Assembly: GCA_003427395.1 (NCBI GenBank)
Contig: BFEA01000030.1
Span: 1,964,406-1,993,139 of the forward strand
Reading direction: 5' to 3'
Length of the DNA stretch: 28,734 nucleotides
Source of the DNA: Chara braunii
Lineage: Eukaryota; Streptophyta; Charophyceae; Charales; Characeae
Under the pieces are notes generated by a model, which was not told the origin of the DNA, did not search any database, and saw only the letters and a list, made by a program, of their open reading frames with translations. Made by a program: the position numbers and the translations under genes. Shown here piece by piece: positions 20,155-28,730 of this stretch (position 1 is its first letter; each line of letters begins with the position of its first letter).

Positions 20155-20732
20155 ATGGTCTTACTTGGCTTCACAAGGGAAGTAAAATCGATAACTAAAT
20201 ATCTGGACAAGATGGATCTAAGTAATGACACTCTGGAGCTGAGGACTAGCGGTACTTACGTCATCACCAGTCCATGGGCAAAACGTGTCTATGTTGGCTC
20301 TACGGCCAAACCAATCATCCATCGTTGGAGACAGCATGTGAGTGCGGCGAGTACGGTAGGACTCGGGAAGTCTCCACAATTGTATTGATGGATGAGACCT
20401 TTGGTCTAGATAAGTTCGTCATTATCCCGATTAGATATACGGTGGAGAAAAATGATTTCGTTTTTGAAAAACATCTTAATATCCAGAGTCTCTCACCTAG
20501 CTCGAATATGACCGGGACAAGAGGACTGAAGGGTGCTAGATCCAGGCAGAAGAGAGGGAGACGTGAGCGCAACAGACGAGGTGGACTTACGAGAGGAATG
20601 TCAATCGTGAGTTTTGAGACAGAAGGTAAGATTCGTACATCTCTTTTGAATTGGTTGCAGGAGAACAAGGAGCGCAACACAAATTCCTTGAAGATCGCTT
20701 TCAAAGCTGGGAAGCAGTGGGCTGATGGCTGA
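20155..20732 (+). pseudogene. PLE copy 2 GIY-YIG endonuclease
   Basis: Frame 20155-20388 has SGTYVITSPWAKRVYVGSTA, the GIY...YIG pair (YV at 20257, YVG at 20290-20298), and the Arg helix HRWRQH (20320-20337). A frameshift near 20390 moves the rest to the frame of 20274-20732: LDKFVIIPIRYTVEK, then FEKHLNIQSLSPSSNMTG with the conserved Glu. A very basic tail follows (RSRQKRGRRERNRRGG). It would cut the target for priming. It lies upstream of the RT, reverse of the classical PLE order. TGA at 20730. Confidence 0.72.
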
Positions 20733-21472
20733 AAAACCATTAGGTTATCGTATGGCACTTCTACAGTCTATATGACCGGAAAGACAACGACACTAAAAGA
20801 AGCAAGAAGGATGTGTGAAGAAGGTGGTGTGATGATCTTCACCAAGATTCGACGCATTGCGACGACCACTGAGAGGCACAAGGTAGTACTTCATCAAATG
20901 ATGAAGAGCCCAAGGTCGGCTACAACGCTAGTACACTATTCCACTAGCAAGCTCATCGGCCGCCATAGGACTGCTGGACTGTTTGCTAGAAAGGGAACAA
21001 GGAATAGACTCAAGATTATGCTAGATTGTTCTATCCGACGTAAGACAGGTATCAGTGTTGGAAGGAAGGTTACAGTTAAGTACCCGTACTCTAATGAGAT
21101 CCTCAAATCGGAGGTACGAAAATGACAGAGAGGTGATAGCTACGAGGATAACAGACAATGTTGTAGCTACGTAGGTAAAGAGAAAGATTAGAATCATGAA
21201 TTCAAAGAACAGAACAGTGGGTGATGTCATACATAATCACAGATCATCGTGACAGATGTTATGCACACAGTGATGTAGTTCATTGCCCTTCCTCGAACTT
21301 TCGTCTTACGAAGAGCGATGGGCATGTGCTCACAAGGTTTGCTGATATGAAAGACGTGTCAGACTTCATTCGGAATTCGAAAAATATTATGAAATGTGTT
21401 TTTCCGAACTGAGAGAAGCAACTCGTCTCGAGTATTGCAACTGCGACCACTCATTTGATAGGAGATCGATAA
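20733..21472 (+). pseudogene. PLE copy 2 linker between nuclease and RT
   Basis: The same frame as the nuclease end continues after TGA 20730 to 21125 (117 codons from 20772: TTTLKEARRMCEEGG, SKLIGRHRTAGLFARKG). Then the sense passes to the RT frame, open at 21221-21412 with Cys/His spacing in DRCYAHSDVVHC. TGA at 21410 and TAA at 21470 precede the RT. No named domain; the region is basic and may bind nucleic acid. Confidence 0.4.
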
Positions 21473-22939
21473 CTGAGTATCGATGTCCACAAATGTTTCA
21501 CTAAGGCAGGAGAAAACACGGATACATGGAACGACTATGAAGTACGACGATGGGCCTCACAATTTGATGGCCTAGTCCTCGCGCCAGTAGACCGTAATAT
21601 AGGAGATACGGCTGTGGTTTGTCCTGTTGTGCACAGACACGCGTTTGGTAAAACGTTTGTGTGGAGCTCATACTACGAGAAAGTGGACAGTGACGAGAAC
21701 ACCGTACTGCTAGCCTGCAAGAGTAAGTACAAGTGTGCTGGACTCGGGAAAGTAGGGAAGTGGAAGACGAATGGTAAGCTAGGAAAAGCGTATGTTATCC
21801 CGAAGGACAAGGACTTACACCGTTGGTGGCCGATCGCACCTGCATACGATGACCCAGCCGCCGTGGGTCAACAAAGGTGCGGAAGGGCTCTACACTGTCT
21901 GATTATAAGATGTGGAGGACATCTCAATTTTCACTTGAACTCTACCTACCGTTTGGTGGATCGGCTTGGAGAAGCCACTGAGAAGTTAAAGGAACGAGGG
22001 TGTGGATCGACGATAGGTCAATGCTATGATATCAAGGAGATGTTCTCCTCGATACGTCATGCCACAGTAAAAGATGCAGTGTTGGAACTGATACGACATT
22101 TCGACGACCTTGGTTGGAGACAAATAAGAGTGGCAACGAGAGGAAAAACCTGCATATTGTCCAAGGGCGGCCAAAGTGAAGCAGGCTACGTAAAAGTAAA
22201 TTTGGATGTGATTTTTGGGATCATGATCGAATATGATCTCGACCATGCCTTCATGATATGCGGTGCTGCTATCCGGAAGCAGGTGGTGGGGATCCCCATG
22301 GGGAAAACCACTAGCCCGGTTCTCACTACTGTGACGTGCGCTATGGCAGAGACCAAGTTTCTTTGCTCTCTGGGGACAGATCGGAAACTTGTGAGAGGAT
22401 GGTGGATGGTGGATGATGTTTCCATCGTCGTAGGATGCGATGACAACGAGCATTCCTGGGACAAGGCGAATGTGATTCTTGGAAGATTCAAAAAGGCATA
22501 CGATCCAAAACTGAAGCTCAAACGGAAGGATGAAGATTGCAATGTTTGGAATTTTATCGGAGGAAGGATGTATGTGATGGCGGATCCGCTCCAAATTCAT
22601 TTCATCCAAGAAATGAAGAACATGGGTTCACTTCAGCAAAGCGGCACGCTTCGGTATCAGTCTATGCAAGATTTTGTGAGTTACTTTGATAAGAAGACTA
22701 AGAAGGGAGATCTGTCGGCAACGCTCAAACGGTTGTGGCACTCATCTACCTCCAGCGTGCTCTGTACCAGCTCCATTGCTTACGCTGTCACAGAAAGCAA
22801 CCTCCGGGGATATTACCCAAAGGTCTCCTTAGGTGCCCTGGCCAAATTGGTCAGGGTAACGGGAGACAGGACTCTATGTTTTCTCTGGGCGGTACTACGC
22901 CTCACACTGAGGAAGAAAAAGAAAGCTGGTGGAAAATAG
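21473..22939 (+). CDS. Penelope-like reverse transcriptase
   Basis: Open for 488 codons with no stop, the best preserved coding region of the element. Landmarks in order: LVLAPVDRNIGDTAVVCP (RT motif 1 type), KAYVIPKDKDLHRWWPIAP, motif A QCYDIKEMFSSIRH (Asp at 22028), motif B GIPMGKTTSPVLTTVTCAMA, motif C WWMVDDVSIVVG (VDD at 22409-22417), then WNFIGGRMYVM and a basic C-terminus RKKKKAGGK. VDD instead of YADD, and the GIPMG-S/TSP form of motif B, are as in PLE and telomerase-related RTs rather than LINE or LTR ones. All catalytic Asp residues are present. There is no clear ATG at the start of the frame, as expected for the C-terminal part of a longer polyprotein. Confidence 0.85.
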   Translation: MSIDVHKCFTKAGENTDTWNDYEVRRWASQFDGLVLAPVDRNIGDTAVVCPVVHRHAFGKTFVWSSYYEKVDSDENTVLLACKSKYKCAGLGKVGKWKTNGKLGKAYVIPKDKDLHRWWPIAPAYDDPAAVGQQRCGRALHCLIIRCGGHLNFHLNSTYRLVDRLGEATEKLKERGCGSTIGQCYDIKEMFSSIRHATVKDAVLELIRHFDDLGWRQIRVATRGKTCILSKGGQSEAGYVKVNLDVIFGIMIEYDLDHAFMICGAAIRKQVVGIPMGKTTSPVLTTVTCAMAETKFLCSLGTDRKLVRGWWMVDDVSIVVGCDDNEHSWDKANVILGRFKKAYDPKLKLKRKDEDCNVWNFIGGRMYVMADPLQIHFIQEMKNMGSLQQSGTLRYQSMQDFVSYFDKKTKKGDLSATLKRLWHSSTSSVLCTSSIAYAVTESNLRGYYPKVSLGALAKLVRVTGDRTLCFLWAVLRLTLRKKKKAGGK

Positions 22940-23137
22940 TTGTTTTACAAGAATTGATCCGAGGCACTCGGATCTTCAAATCGAGCGTGAGAATGCATGT
23001 GGCTATGACCGGAAAGTACCGACGCAGGGACTGGCTGAGTTATCCCGTATGATCCCAAGCAAGTTTTGTCTTCGCGTGAACCGGCACGTGGTCGTTTCGA
23101 AAGTATTTTCATCTATCCTGACGTTTCGTCTTGAGGT

Positions 23138-23161
23138 TTATTTATTTATTTATTTATTTTA
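23138..23161 (+). repeat. (TTTA)n microsatellite
   Basis: About five TTTA units just after the RT stop, in the PLE untranslated region. Confidence 0.8.
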
Positions 23162-23241
23162 TTCTGACATATCGTACTTGTGCCTTTATACTCCTAAGAT
23201 CGATGTTTTCAGTTTAGGCTGTGTCCGAGGATCTGACTTTC

Positions 23242-23262
23242 GACGGTAGTAAGATTACCGTC
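23242..23262 (+). other. Perfect 7-bp hairpin
   Basis: GACGGTA and TACCGTC are separated by seven bases. It lies at the head of the direct repeats that precede the hammerhead; function unknown. Confidence 0.55.
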
Positions 23263-23265
23263 AAC

Positions 23266-23386
23266 AAGACGGTTAGCAGTAGGGACATGTACCGCATATT
23301 TGTATTTTGAGTTCATTTTATATTACTTTTTTCATTTTCAAGGCGGTTAGCAGTAGGTTCATGTGCCTTGTATTTGTTTTGGGTTC
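23266..23386 (+). repeat. Imperfect direct repeat in PLE 3' region
   Basis: 23266-23314 and 23340-23386 share CGGTTAGCAGTAGG, then CATGT and TATTTGT-type segments, offset about 74. It may be the trace of tandem terminal repeats, which PLEs often carry. Confidence 0.6.
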
Positions 23387-23516
23387 CCGTGGAACTGGGA
23401 AAGGGTTTTGGAAGCATAGGCCACCTAGGAACGGCCGAAGTTTTGAGACGAGTAACACTATATATTGGATAAGAGGCAAGGCACAGGCCTCTTTCTACGA
23501 CCGAAGTGCTGTTCAG

Positions 23517-23573
23517 GCACACCTTCCTGATGAGTCCGTTGAGTGGACGGACGAAACTGGTCGAAGGACCTGC
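23517..23573 (+). ncRNA. Type I hammerhead ribozyme
   Basis: Core CTGATGA (23527-23533) and GAAA (23553-23556) are joined by stem II, GTCCGT/ACGGAC (six perfect pairs, seven-base loop). Stem III is minimal: after GAA, A-C pairs with G-U around a two-base loop, giving a GUC cleavage site with the cut after C23562. Stem I pairs GAAGG (23563-23567) with CCTTC (23522-23526), then an internal loop (ACC/CA) and TGC with GCA (23517-23519). Short stem III is the known form of PLE hammerheads, which are thought to act better as dimers. It lies about 580 bases after the RT stop and would self-cleave the PLE transcript. Confidence 0.85.
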
Positions 23574-23776
23574 TTTGTCGTTTTCTGGGAATTTTGCTGT
23601 GGTGGCGATGGAAGTCGGAGCTGCGAGAAGTGAGGATTGGTTTCTTTGAGTTTTGGTTCAGAACTTGAGTTTTGTTGCAGAACTTGTGATGCTGTCTTCT
23701 AAGTTTGCAGCTCTGTTTTCCTGCTACTGTGCTCTTCCCTTACAGGTTGTTGCCGCAGTCTGCCTCTCCCCTCTCT

Positions 23777-23821
23777 CTTGGAACACCCGGAGGAAACAGA
23801 AGGAACCCTGCTTTATTACTC
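23777..23821 (+). repeat. 45-bp direct repeat, left copy
   Basis: Identical to 24580-24624 (CTTGGAACACCCGGAGG start, TTATTACTC end). Together they bracket a minus-oriented poly(A) retroposon, so they look like a very long target-site duplication. Confidence 0.8.
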
Positions 23822-24579
23822 TTTTTTTTTTTTTTTTTTGGCAAAACAGCCACGGAGGAAGCTTGAGGTGCTGGTAGGAGCAGTCACTTCAGGCTGGTCC
23901 GGGGGAGGCTCCATCTATTGGTGGGGAGCAGCACCTGCTGGGAAACGGGCCCAGCGTCCCATCTTACAAATGTCACAGGATATACAGTAATTATACATAT
24001 AGGTCACCTGATGCAGGCGTACATTCTCCACCGTATAGTGCATATGGTGTGTATGTTTCAATGTATATGGTTCAGTAGTATAGTGGTGACTGTAGTTGCA
24101 TTTAGCAGCATTAGTAATACCGTATTGAGTCCTAAGTCCTAGTGTTTGAACTGCATTTAGCGGTGCCATATTTCTGTATTGAATCCCAACATTTGACTAC
24201 TGGTATATGAGCTATGCATGTAGTCTATGTAATGTGAATGTATCTCTTTTTTTTTTTTTTTTGGTTGAGAATTGTTCCGATCGATTCGTGGGGAACGGCA
24301 CGTGCTGGGAACCGGGCCCAGCGTCCCTTTTTTGCAGCTGTGTGCCCACCTCAATTGGCGTACTATTCTTTCGCCTTTTAATGTGTATGTATCTAAGAAA
24401 GGATGCAATGCAATCTATGGCTGGATTTAGCAGCATTTGGCAATGCTATTCTGAGTGGTAGGGAATGTTGTTACAACAGGATAATTGCTGTCTTTCCTTT
24501 GATTAATGGTTGTCAGGGGCCAAGTAACTTTGTGTACTCACATTACTGCTTGCAGCTGGAGCCCGCCTATGGGCTGACC
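23822..24579 (-). mobile_element. Minus-strand poly(A) retroposon with two tandem units
   Basis: On the minus strand the segment ends in poly(A), visible as the T run at 23822-23838, directly at the 45-bp repeat. A second T run (about 24247-24262) lies inside. Each unit holds the same hairpin, GCTGGG and CCCAGC arms around seven bases (near 23928 and 24307), and a related TTTAGCAGCATT segment (near 24101 and 24426). This is SINE-like or a LINE 3' fragment; no ORF or clear Pol III A/B box is visible. Confidence 0.55.
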
Positions 24580-24624
24580 CTTGGAACACCCGGAGGAAAC
24601 AGAAGGAACCCTGCTTTATTACTC
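24580..24624 (+). repeat. 45-bp direct repeat, right copy
   Basis: Exact match to 23777-23821. It is followed by TAATAACGG rather than poly(T), so the T tract belongs to the insert and not to the repeat. Confidence 0.8.
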
Positions 24625-24693
24625 TAATAACGGTTGTTTTTAACCATCTCTCAGGATACTTTGGGGCCAAGTAAAAGTTATGTATCTGCAGAC

Positions 24694-26064
24694 TGTTACT
24701 TCCTAGATAGATCCCTCCCAGCAATGGAACCCTGGGGAGTGGCGCATGCCCAATGGGACAATGCGCAGGGAGCCAAGGATCCGCTATGTGATGAAAAGGA
24801 CTGAAATGGACAATGTGAGGTCAGCGTAGCATCAACAAGCAATGTACATTCCGAATACATACGAGATGGCACAAAATGGCGCAGTGGAAGACTTAAGGAG
24901 AAGATCTGATCTGATCTGGACTGACCCGACATCCATAACACATCACACATGAGAGAGAGGGAGGAGGGACCGCAATCATGGAAGAAAGGTCCCTCCTTCG
25001 CACACATACATGGGGAGATACCACGGATGAGAGATGGGGGAGGGACGAGACGAGGAGGAAGGAGGCGAGGGAGTAGACCAAGATCGCAATAGCGAAGTCC
25101 CAAAAATAGTCCCTTGCCGAGTGTCCAATCAATGTCTGTCCCAGAAATGTCGAATCAGATCCTGGGCAATGCGCCCAGTGTAACCTCTGCCTGAATCCCT
25201 ACTGATAACCTCTCACACTCTCAGATTCGAAGAAGAAGATGAGAAAGAGGAGGAAGGAGGGAGAAGGAGGAGAGAGAGAGAGAGAGAGATGGAGGAGGGA
25301 AAGAAGAAGATGAAGTCCTCCTCGCTATCTCACCTGCAGGTCGCTGCCACCATACTGACTGTGTCCGTCGTCGTGTGCAGGTACCACGTGGAGCCCAGCT
25401 ATGGCGCCAGGTAAGCTCGCCGACTGCAGGTATGGCCTCCGCCACTCCCTATCTCCTCTATCTCTCTACTCTCTACTCCGCAGCCTAGCGCTCTCCTCAC
25501 CAGCAGCGTGTCGCCCAGAAGTGAGCTACTCGAACTGTCCCCTGCCCAGCCATGGCCCAGCTACTTGTAGCGCTGGGCGGCTGGGCCTACCTGGTGCTGG
25601 CCTCAGAAAACGACCCAGGTGGTCTGGGTCCCTACCGGACATCCAGACCCTGCTGCTGATGCAGCATGGTGCAGAAATGCGCCTGGCCTAAAAACGGCCT
25701 CCTACCGGTGCACCTGGCCCAAGGTGTCGTCTTGGGTCCTGCAGGGCCGAAACGACGCTTGTACCTACCGGTTTGGCGCCAAAATGCGCCTGGCCTCGTT
25801 TCGGGCCTGCCTCCAGTGTACCCAGTCCCAAGGTCCGGCCTTGGGGCTGCCAGTCTGAAACGGCACCTGAACAGACAAAAATAAGACAGCACACACACAC
25901 AACAAAGGTAAGTAAAATAAACCTATCTACCTAGTGTGCTGCCTAGGGCCTGGAGGGCCGCCGTGGGCCTCCAGGGCGCGTGCTGGATGGTACGCGGCCT
26001 GGGGGCCCCTCAGCAACCGTCGGGCCCCTCAAATGGGGGCCGTGTGCAGGCGCAGCATGTAACA
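24694..26064 (-). repeat. LTR of a minus-strand Ty3/gypsy element
   Basis: 1371 bases bounded by TGTTAC on the left and GTAACA on the right, the standard TG...CA inverted ends. On the minus strand the element's internal end (polypurine tract) adjoins 26064, so this is its 3' LTR. It contains a (GA)n run at 25271-25289 and a degenerate internal duplication offset about 117 (AAATGCGCCTGGCC near 25675 and 25792). The other LTR is not in the window. Confidence 0.75.
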
Positions 26065-26079
26065 CCCCCCCTCTCCTTA
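26065..26079 (-). other. Polypurine tract
   Basis: On the minus strand the sequence is ATAAGGAGAGGGGGG, directly followed by TGTTACA, the LTR start. This is the usual plus-strand priming site of Ty3/gypsy elements. Confidence 0.8.
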
Positions 26080-26093
26080 TGAAGTCAAGCCGG

Positions 26094-26636
26094 TCAGGGG
26101 CGAAGCTCACGATCTGAAGGCGGTACTTGGGCTCGTGTGCGTCGTGGAGCCGAAGATGCTGGCTTGCCTTTCAACTTCTGTTCATAGCGTGTGAGAGCAT
26201 CGGGCGCTGTTGCCTGAAGTTCCGTACGAGTCAGCCACTGTTCATAGCGTGTGAGAGCATCGGGCGCTGTTGCCTGAAGTTCCGCACGAGTCAGCCATCG
26301 GTCAGCTCTATGGGTGCAATATGCAAAGGGGACCAAAAATTCAGTCGGCCTGTTGCCGTAACGTCGCTGGGATATGATGTCGCCAACCTCTTGGAAACCG
26401 TCCATCGAGGGTGGGTCTTGCGATCGTCGCCTGGGAAAGTTGTCAAGTTCCTCTGGCGTGTAGACAGCCAACTTGGAACAGTGAAAGACCGGGTTGACGG
26501 GCAAGTGGGCGGGCACCTGAATGATGAACGAAGGTCCTTCAGGCGCGTCCCCAGTGGGTGCCACGCTATGTCCGCGGGGTCCAGCTCGGATGGTGGCCGT
26601 ATATACGGCCGCATCAGCGGCCGACCTGGTCCGCAC
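26094..26636 (-). pseudogene. pol: Integrase C-terminus and chromodomain-like tail of minus-strand element
   Basis: 180-codon frame. HLPVNPVFHCSKLAVY matches the end of Ty3/gypsy integrases (the PVFHVS block). Then SMDGFQEVGDIISQRRYGN and TEFLVPFAYC resemble the start and middle of a retroelement chromodomain, ending in DRWLTRAEL in the place of the usual WEP segment. A 60-base tandem duplication repeats the last 20 residues. It lies next to the polypurine tract as expected for the pol end. Upstream pol is missing: the frame breaks near 26640 where AT-rich DNA begins. Confidence 0.7.
26178..26297 (-). repeat. 60-bp in-frame tandem duplication
   Basis: Units 26178-26237 and 26238-26297 differ at about two or three bases. 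On the minus strand each encodes the same 20 residues (WLTR-A/T-ELQATAPDALTRYEQ), keeping the frame. Confidence 0.85.
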
Positions 26637-26639
26637 CGC

Positions 26640-26683
26640 GGACGCGAAGTTACCATATTTTTCCTGAATTAAATAATGGGTAA

Positions 26684-26714
<31 letters not shown>

Positions 26715-26998
26715 GGGGTTGTAGGGATTTTTAATCCCTACAACCCCATTTTTTTTTTTTTGAAAAAATATAAGTTTTTAGAATTATAAAAAATAAAAAA
26801 CAGAGAAGGTGGAGAAGAGAAATTCAAAACAAAATTTAAAAAAAAGTTTTTTGGGGAGGGAGGGATTTTTTATTGGCACTTCTTTGTATTCTTCTTTTTT
26901 ACGTTTTTTTTTTTTTGTCTTTTGTGTATATTTGGAATGGAATATATATATATAAATATATATTTTTTTTTCCGGGGCCTTTTAATATCTGTGTGTAA

Positions 26999-27000
<2 letters not shown>
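26640..27000. other. AT-rich simple-sequence region with a 17-bp perfect hairpin
   Basis: (AT)n at 26687-26714 overlaps the start of a perfect inverted repeat: arms 26713-26729 and 26733-26749 (17 bp, loop TTT). A T run, A/T-rich sequence and short TATATA tracts follow. No coding sense on either strand. It may be a foldback or miniature element remnant. Confidence 0.7.
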
Positions 27001-27045
<45 letters not shown>

Positions 27046-27050
27046 TGTGT
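27001..27050. repeat. (GT)n microsatellite
   Basis: About 25 GT dinucleotides with one T interruption near 27043. From 27051 to 27240 I see no gene. Confidence 0.9.
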
Positions 27051-27244
27051 GAAAAGTGCATCATGCAACCATAGCAACCCGAGAATAGGGAACCTCCATT
27101 TGTTTTGCATTCACGAGTCCACAAGCAACGTTAGAAACATAACTTAGTTGCCTTGGTGTTGTAACCACTCTCCATGTTACTGTTCGGCCGGTGTCGCAAT
27201 AAAGGCAAGGGAAGGAGAGATCGAGAGAGAGCTAGGCAGAGGGA

Positions 27245-27277
27245 GCGAGAGAGAGAGAGAGAGAGAGGGGGGGGGGA
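27245..27277. repeat. (GA)n then G run
   Basis: GAGAGA tract of about 22 bases followed by about 11 G. Low-complexity DNA prone to assembly error. Confidence 0.85.
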
Positions 27278-27330
27278 GCACGATGGTCAATGCCATCAGA
27301 CACTAGTAGGGCTAGTGGAGGAGGGGTGGC

Positions 27331-27385
27331 GCATCCCCTAAAGTGCTTTTCGCCGCTTGCGCCGGTCACGGCTCATCAGAGGGTG
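27331..27385 (-). ncRNA. Candidate hammerhead ribozyme, minus strand
   Basis: On the minus strand CTGATGA (27379-27373) is followed by GCCG, a 13-base loop, CGGC and GAAA (27351-27348), so stem II has a G-C closing pair as the fold requires. After GAA, AAG and CTT pair around a two-base loop (stem III), giving a UUU cleavage triplet. AGGG (27339-27336) then pairs with CCCT (27383-27380) as stem I. All conserved core bases are present. Weak points are the short stem II, large loop and short stem I. It lies about 85 bases downstream of a possible splice donor on the same strand. Confidence 0.55.
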
Positions 27386-27463
27386 GTATTCCTCTGGCTC
27401 CCATATAGAGTGGCATGGCATAGTGGTCAGATATGAGCAGCGGGTTAAGTAGTAATTACTTAC

Positions 27464-27514
27464 CATGTGCTCATTGGCATCCACTTCGGCGAGAAAATCA
27501 TCCATGGCAGCCAT
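27464..27514 (-). CDS. Possible first coding exon, minus strand
   Basis: ATG in a good plant context (GAGATGGCTGCC) opens 17 codons (MAAMDDFLAEVDANEHM) that end exactly at GTAAGT (27463-27458), a consensus 5' splice site. The DNA upstream on this strand is CT-rich, like many leaders. No second exon could be identified to the left. An acidic 17-residue stretch is short, so chance is possible. Confidence 0.3.
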
Positions 27515-28604
27515 CTCTTAAACCACGAACTCTTGCAGGAGTACGCCCACTGTGGTCGCAGTGTCAGGTTTTTCAACCCGAGTTCTGCTGAACACGGTCA
27601 CTAAAGATCTAAATGTCCACCGAGGTGGGTTACGGAAAGCATGGAGATGATGAGGGGAGACGAGAGAAGAGAGAGGAGGAGAGAGGACCCTCCTTTCTCA
27701 GGTGGCTATGGAGGGTGGAGGAGTTCCACTCTCAACACCGAGTCTGAGGGCGTAGTGGGGATGAGTGGATCGGAAGAGGAAGAGGAAGCGCATGGACTGC
27801 AGTTGTCGCCAACAGTGGGAGTCTTAGCGCTNAGGCATNTAGAGCCCCATTGGCCGACTTTAAAGGAAGATNGGAGTGCATACATCGTGCTGAATGTAGT
27901 GGTCGATGTGCTTGAGGTNGGATGCAGAAGGAGAAGGGNGGGGNATNCTTGGTTTGCCANAAAGTGGGTTGAGCNCGCCCGTGAGGTATAGTTTAGCATG
28001 GGAGGTTGGGATGGGGGGAAGGGGATTATTTCCGGGGCATTTGGGGGACGGGGGTGTATCATGCACGTTTGAGGTGTGGAGGAGTGATGTCGGTGGTGTG
28101 GGGATGTATCAGTGCACGTGTGCTGAGCTTGGACGTGCAGGGTGATGGNGGGAGTACAAGCATGTGTACATGGTGTACGTTTTGCGTATTGTGTAGCATG
28201 TGCGGTGTTTGTTCGGACNTGCNGAGAATTGTGTANGGTAGTGGAGTCAGTAGCGTGTCTTTCGCGGTGAGGAGGGTGTGTGGAGCAATGTCGATAGTGG
28301 AGGGAATCGTCAGTGNCGTTCCAAGAGTTTGGNTCTGTTTTGTCGTTGGTGGGTGGACTTAGTGTTTTTGTGTAATTAGTTTGGCTTTTAATTGGTAATT
28401 CTTTTTTAGCGTTTTTTTTTTTTTAAGGTAGGGAGGCCGGGTGGCGGGATTATGTGGAGGGTTTTTTTTTGTCCTGGGTTGTTTGTCCGTTTGTGGCTGT
28501 TTGGGGTGAGGTCGGTGTGTTGCCTTGAGTTACAGACCAGCTGCCTATGGCCAAGACTGGCTATCCGTGTGCATGTTTATTCAGGGGATTTGTGCGTGTT
28601 TTTT
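27515..28604. other. No gene recognised, ambiguous bases
   Basis: Purine-rich at 27640-27800, G/T-rich after 27960. Fifteen single Ns fall between 27832 and 28333. Open frames here are low-complexity and interrupted by Ns. Nothing is supported. Confidence 0.5.
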
Positions 28605-28646
28605 TATATATATATATAATATATATATGTATATATATATATATAC
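28605..28646. repeat. (TA)n microsatellite
   Basis: TA dinucleotides with two interruptions, preceded by a T run. Confidence 0.9.
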
Positions 28647-28665
28647 TATGTTACCGCATGTTCAT

Positions 28666-28730
28666 TGAACGCAGGTTTCGCGTTCAGTTTTTGAATGTGG
28701 TGAACACGCGTGAACGCATTTGACGCGTTC
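28666..28730. repeat. Two similar hairpins in tandem
   Basis: 28666-28686 is TGAACGC, seven bases, GCGTTCA. 28712-28730 is GAACGC, seven bases (ATTTGAC), GCGTTC. Same stem and same loop length, different loop bases. The block touches the window end, so more copies may follow. Confidence 0.65.

Larger units (their letters stand above)
18956..23640 (+). mobile_element. Permuted Penelope-like element with hammerhead ribozyme (copy 2)
   Basis: Order: CCHC knuckle, charged coiled coil, GIY-YIG nuclease, basic spacer, RT, then an untranslated region holding a hairpin, a direct repeat and a type I hammerhead. In classical PLEs the GIY-YIG follows the RT; here it comes first, as in the Chlamys group described from green algae. 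Hammerheads are known in the terminal repeats of other PLEs. The 5' end starts abruptly after the LINE poly(A), and no 5' terminal repeat was found. The right end is set loosely after the ribozyme. Frameshifts upstream of the RT make it non-autonomous. Confidence 0.75.

Noticed and set aside
23120-23135. Minus-strand GACGAAACGTC, like the 3' half of a hammerhead
   Set aside because: No CTGANGA core upstream on that strand, only the TTTA repeat.
24292-24330. Minus-strand tRNA-derived SINE head with a B box
   Set aside because: GGTTCCCAGC only loosely resembles a B box and no A box or cloverleaf could be drawn.
25289-25410. Plus-strand first exon with Lys-rich start, hydrophobic segment and GTAAGC donor
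   Set aside because: It lies entirely inside the minus-strand LTR (24694-26064), antisense to it, so chance or LTR sequence is the better reading.
26870-27124. Minus-strand frame with poly(Thr-His)
   Set aside because: It is a translation of the (GT)n microsatellite.
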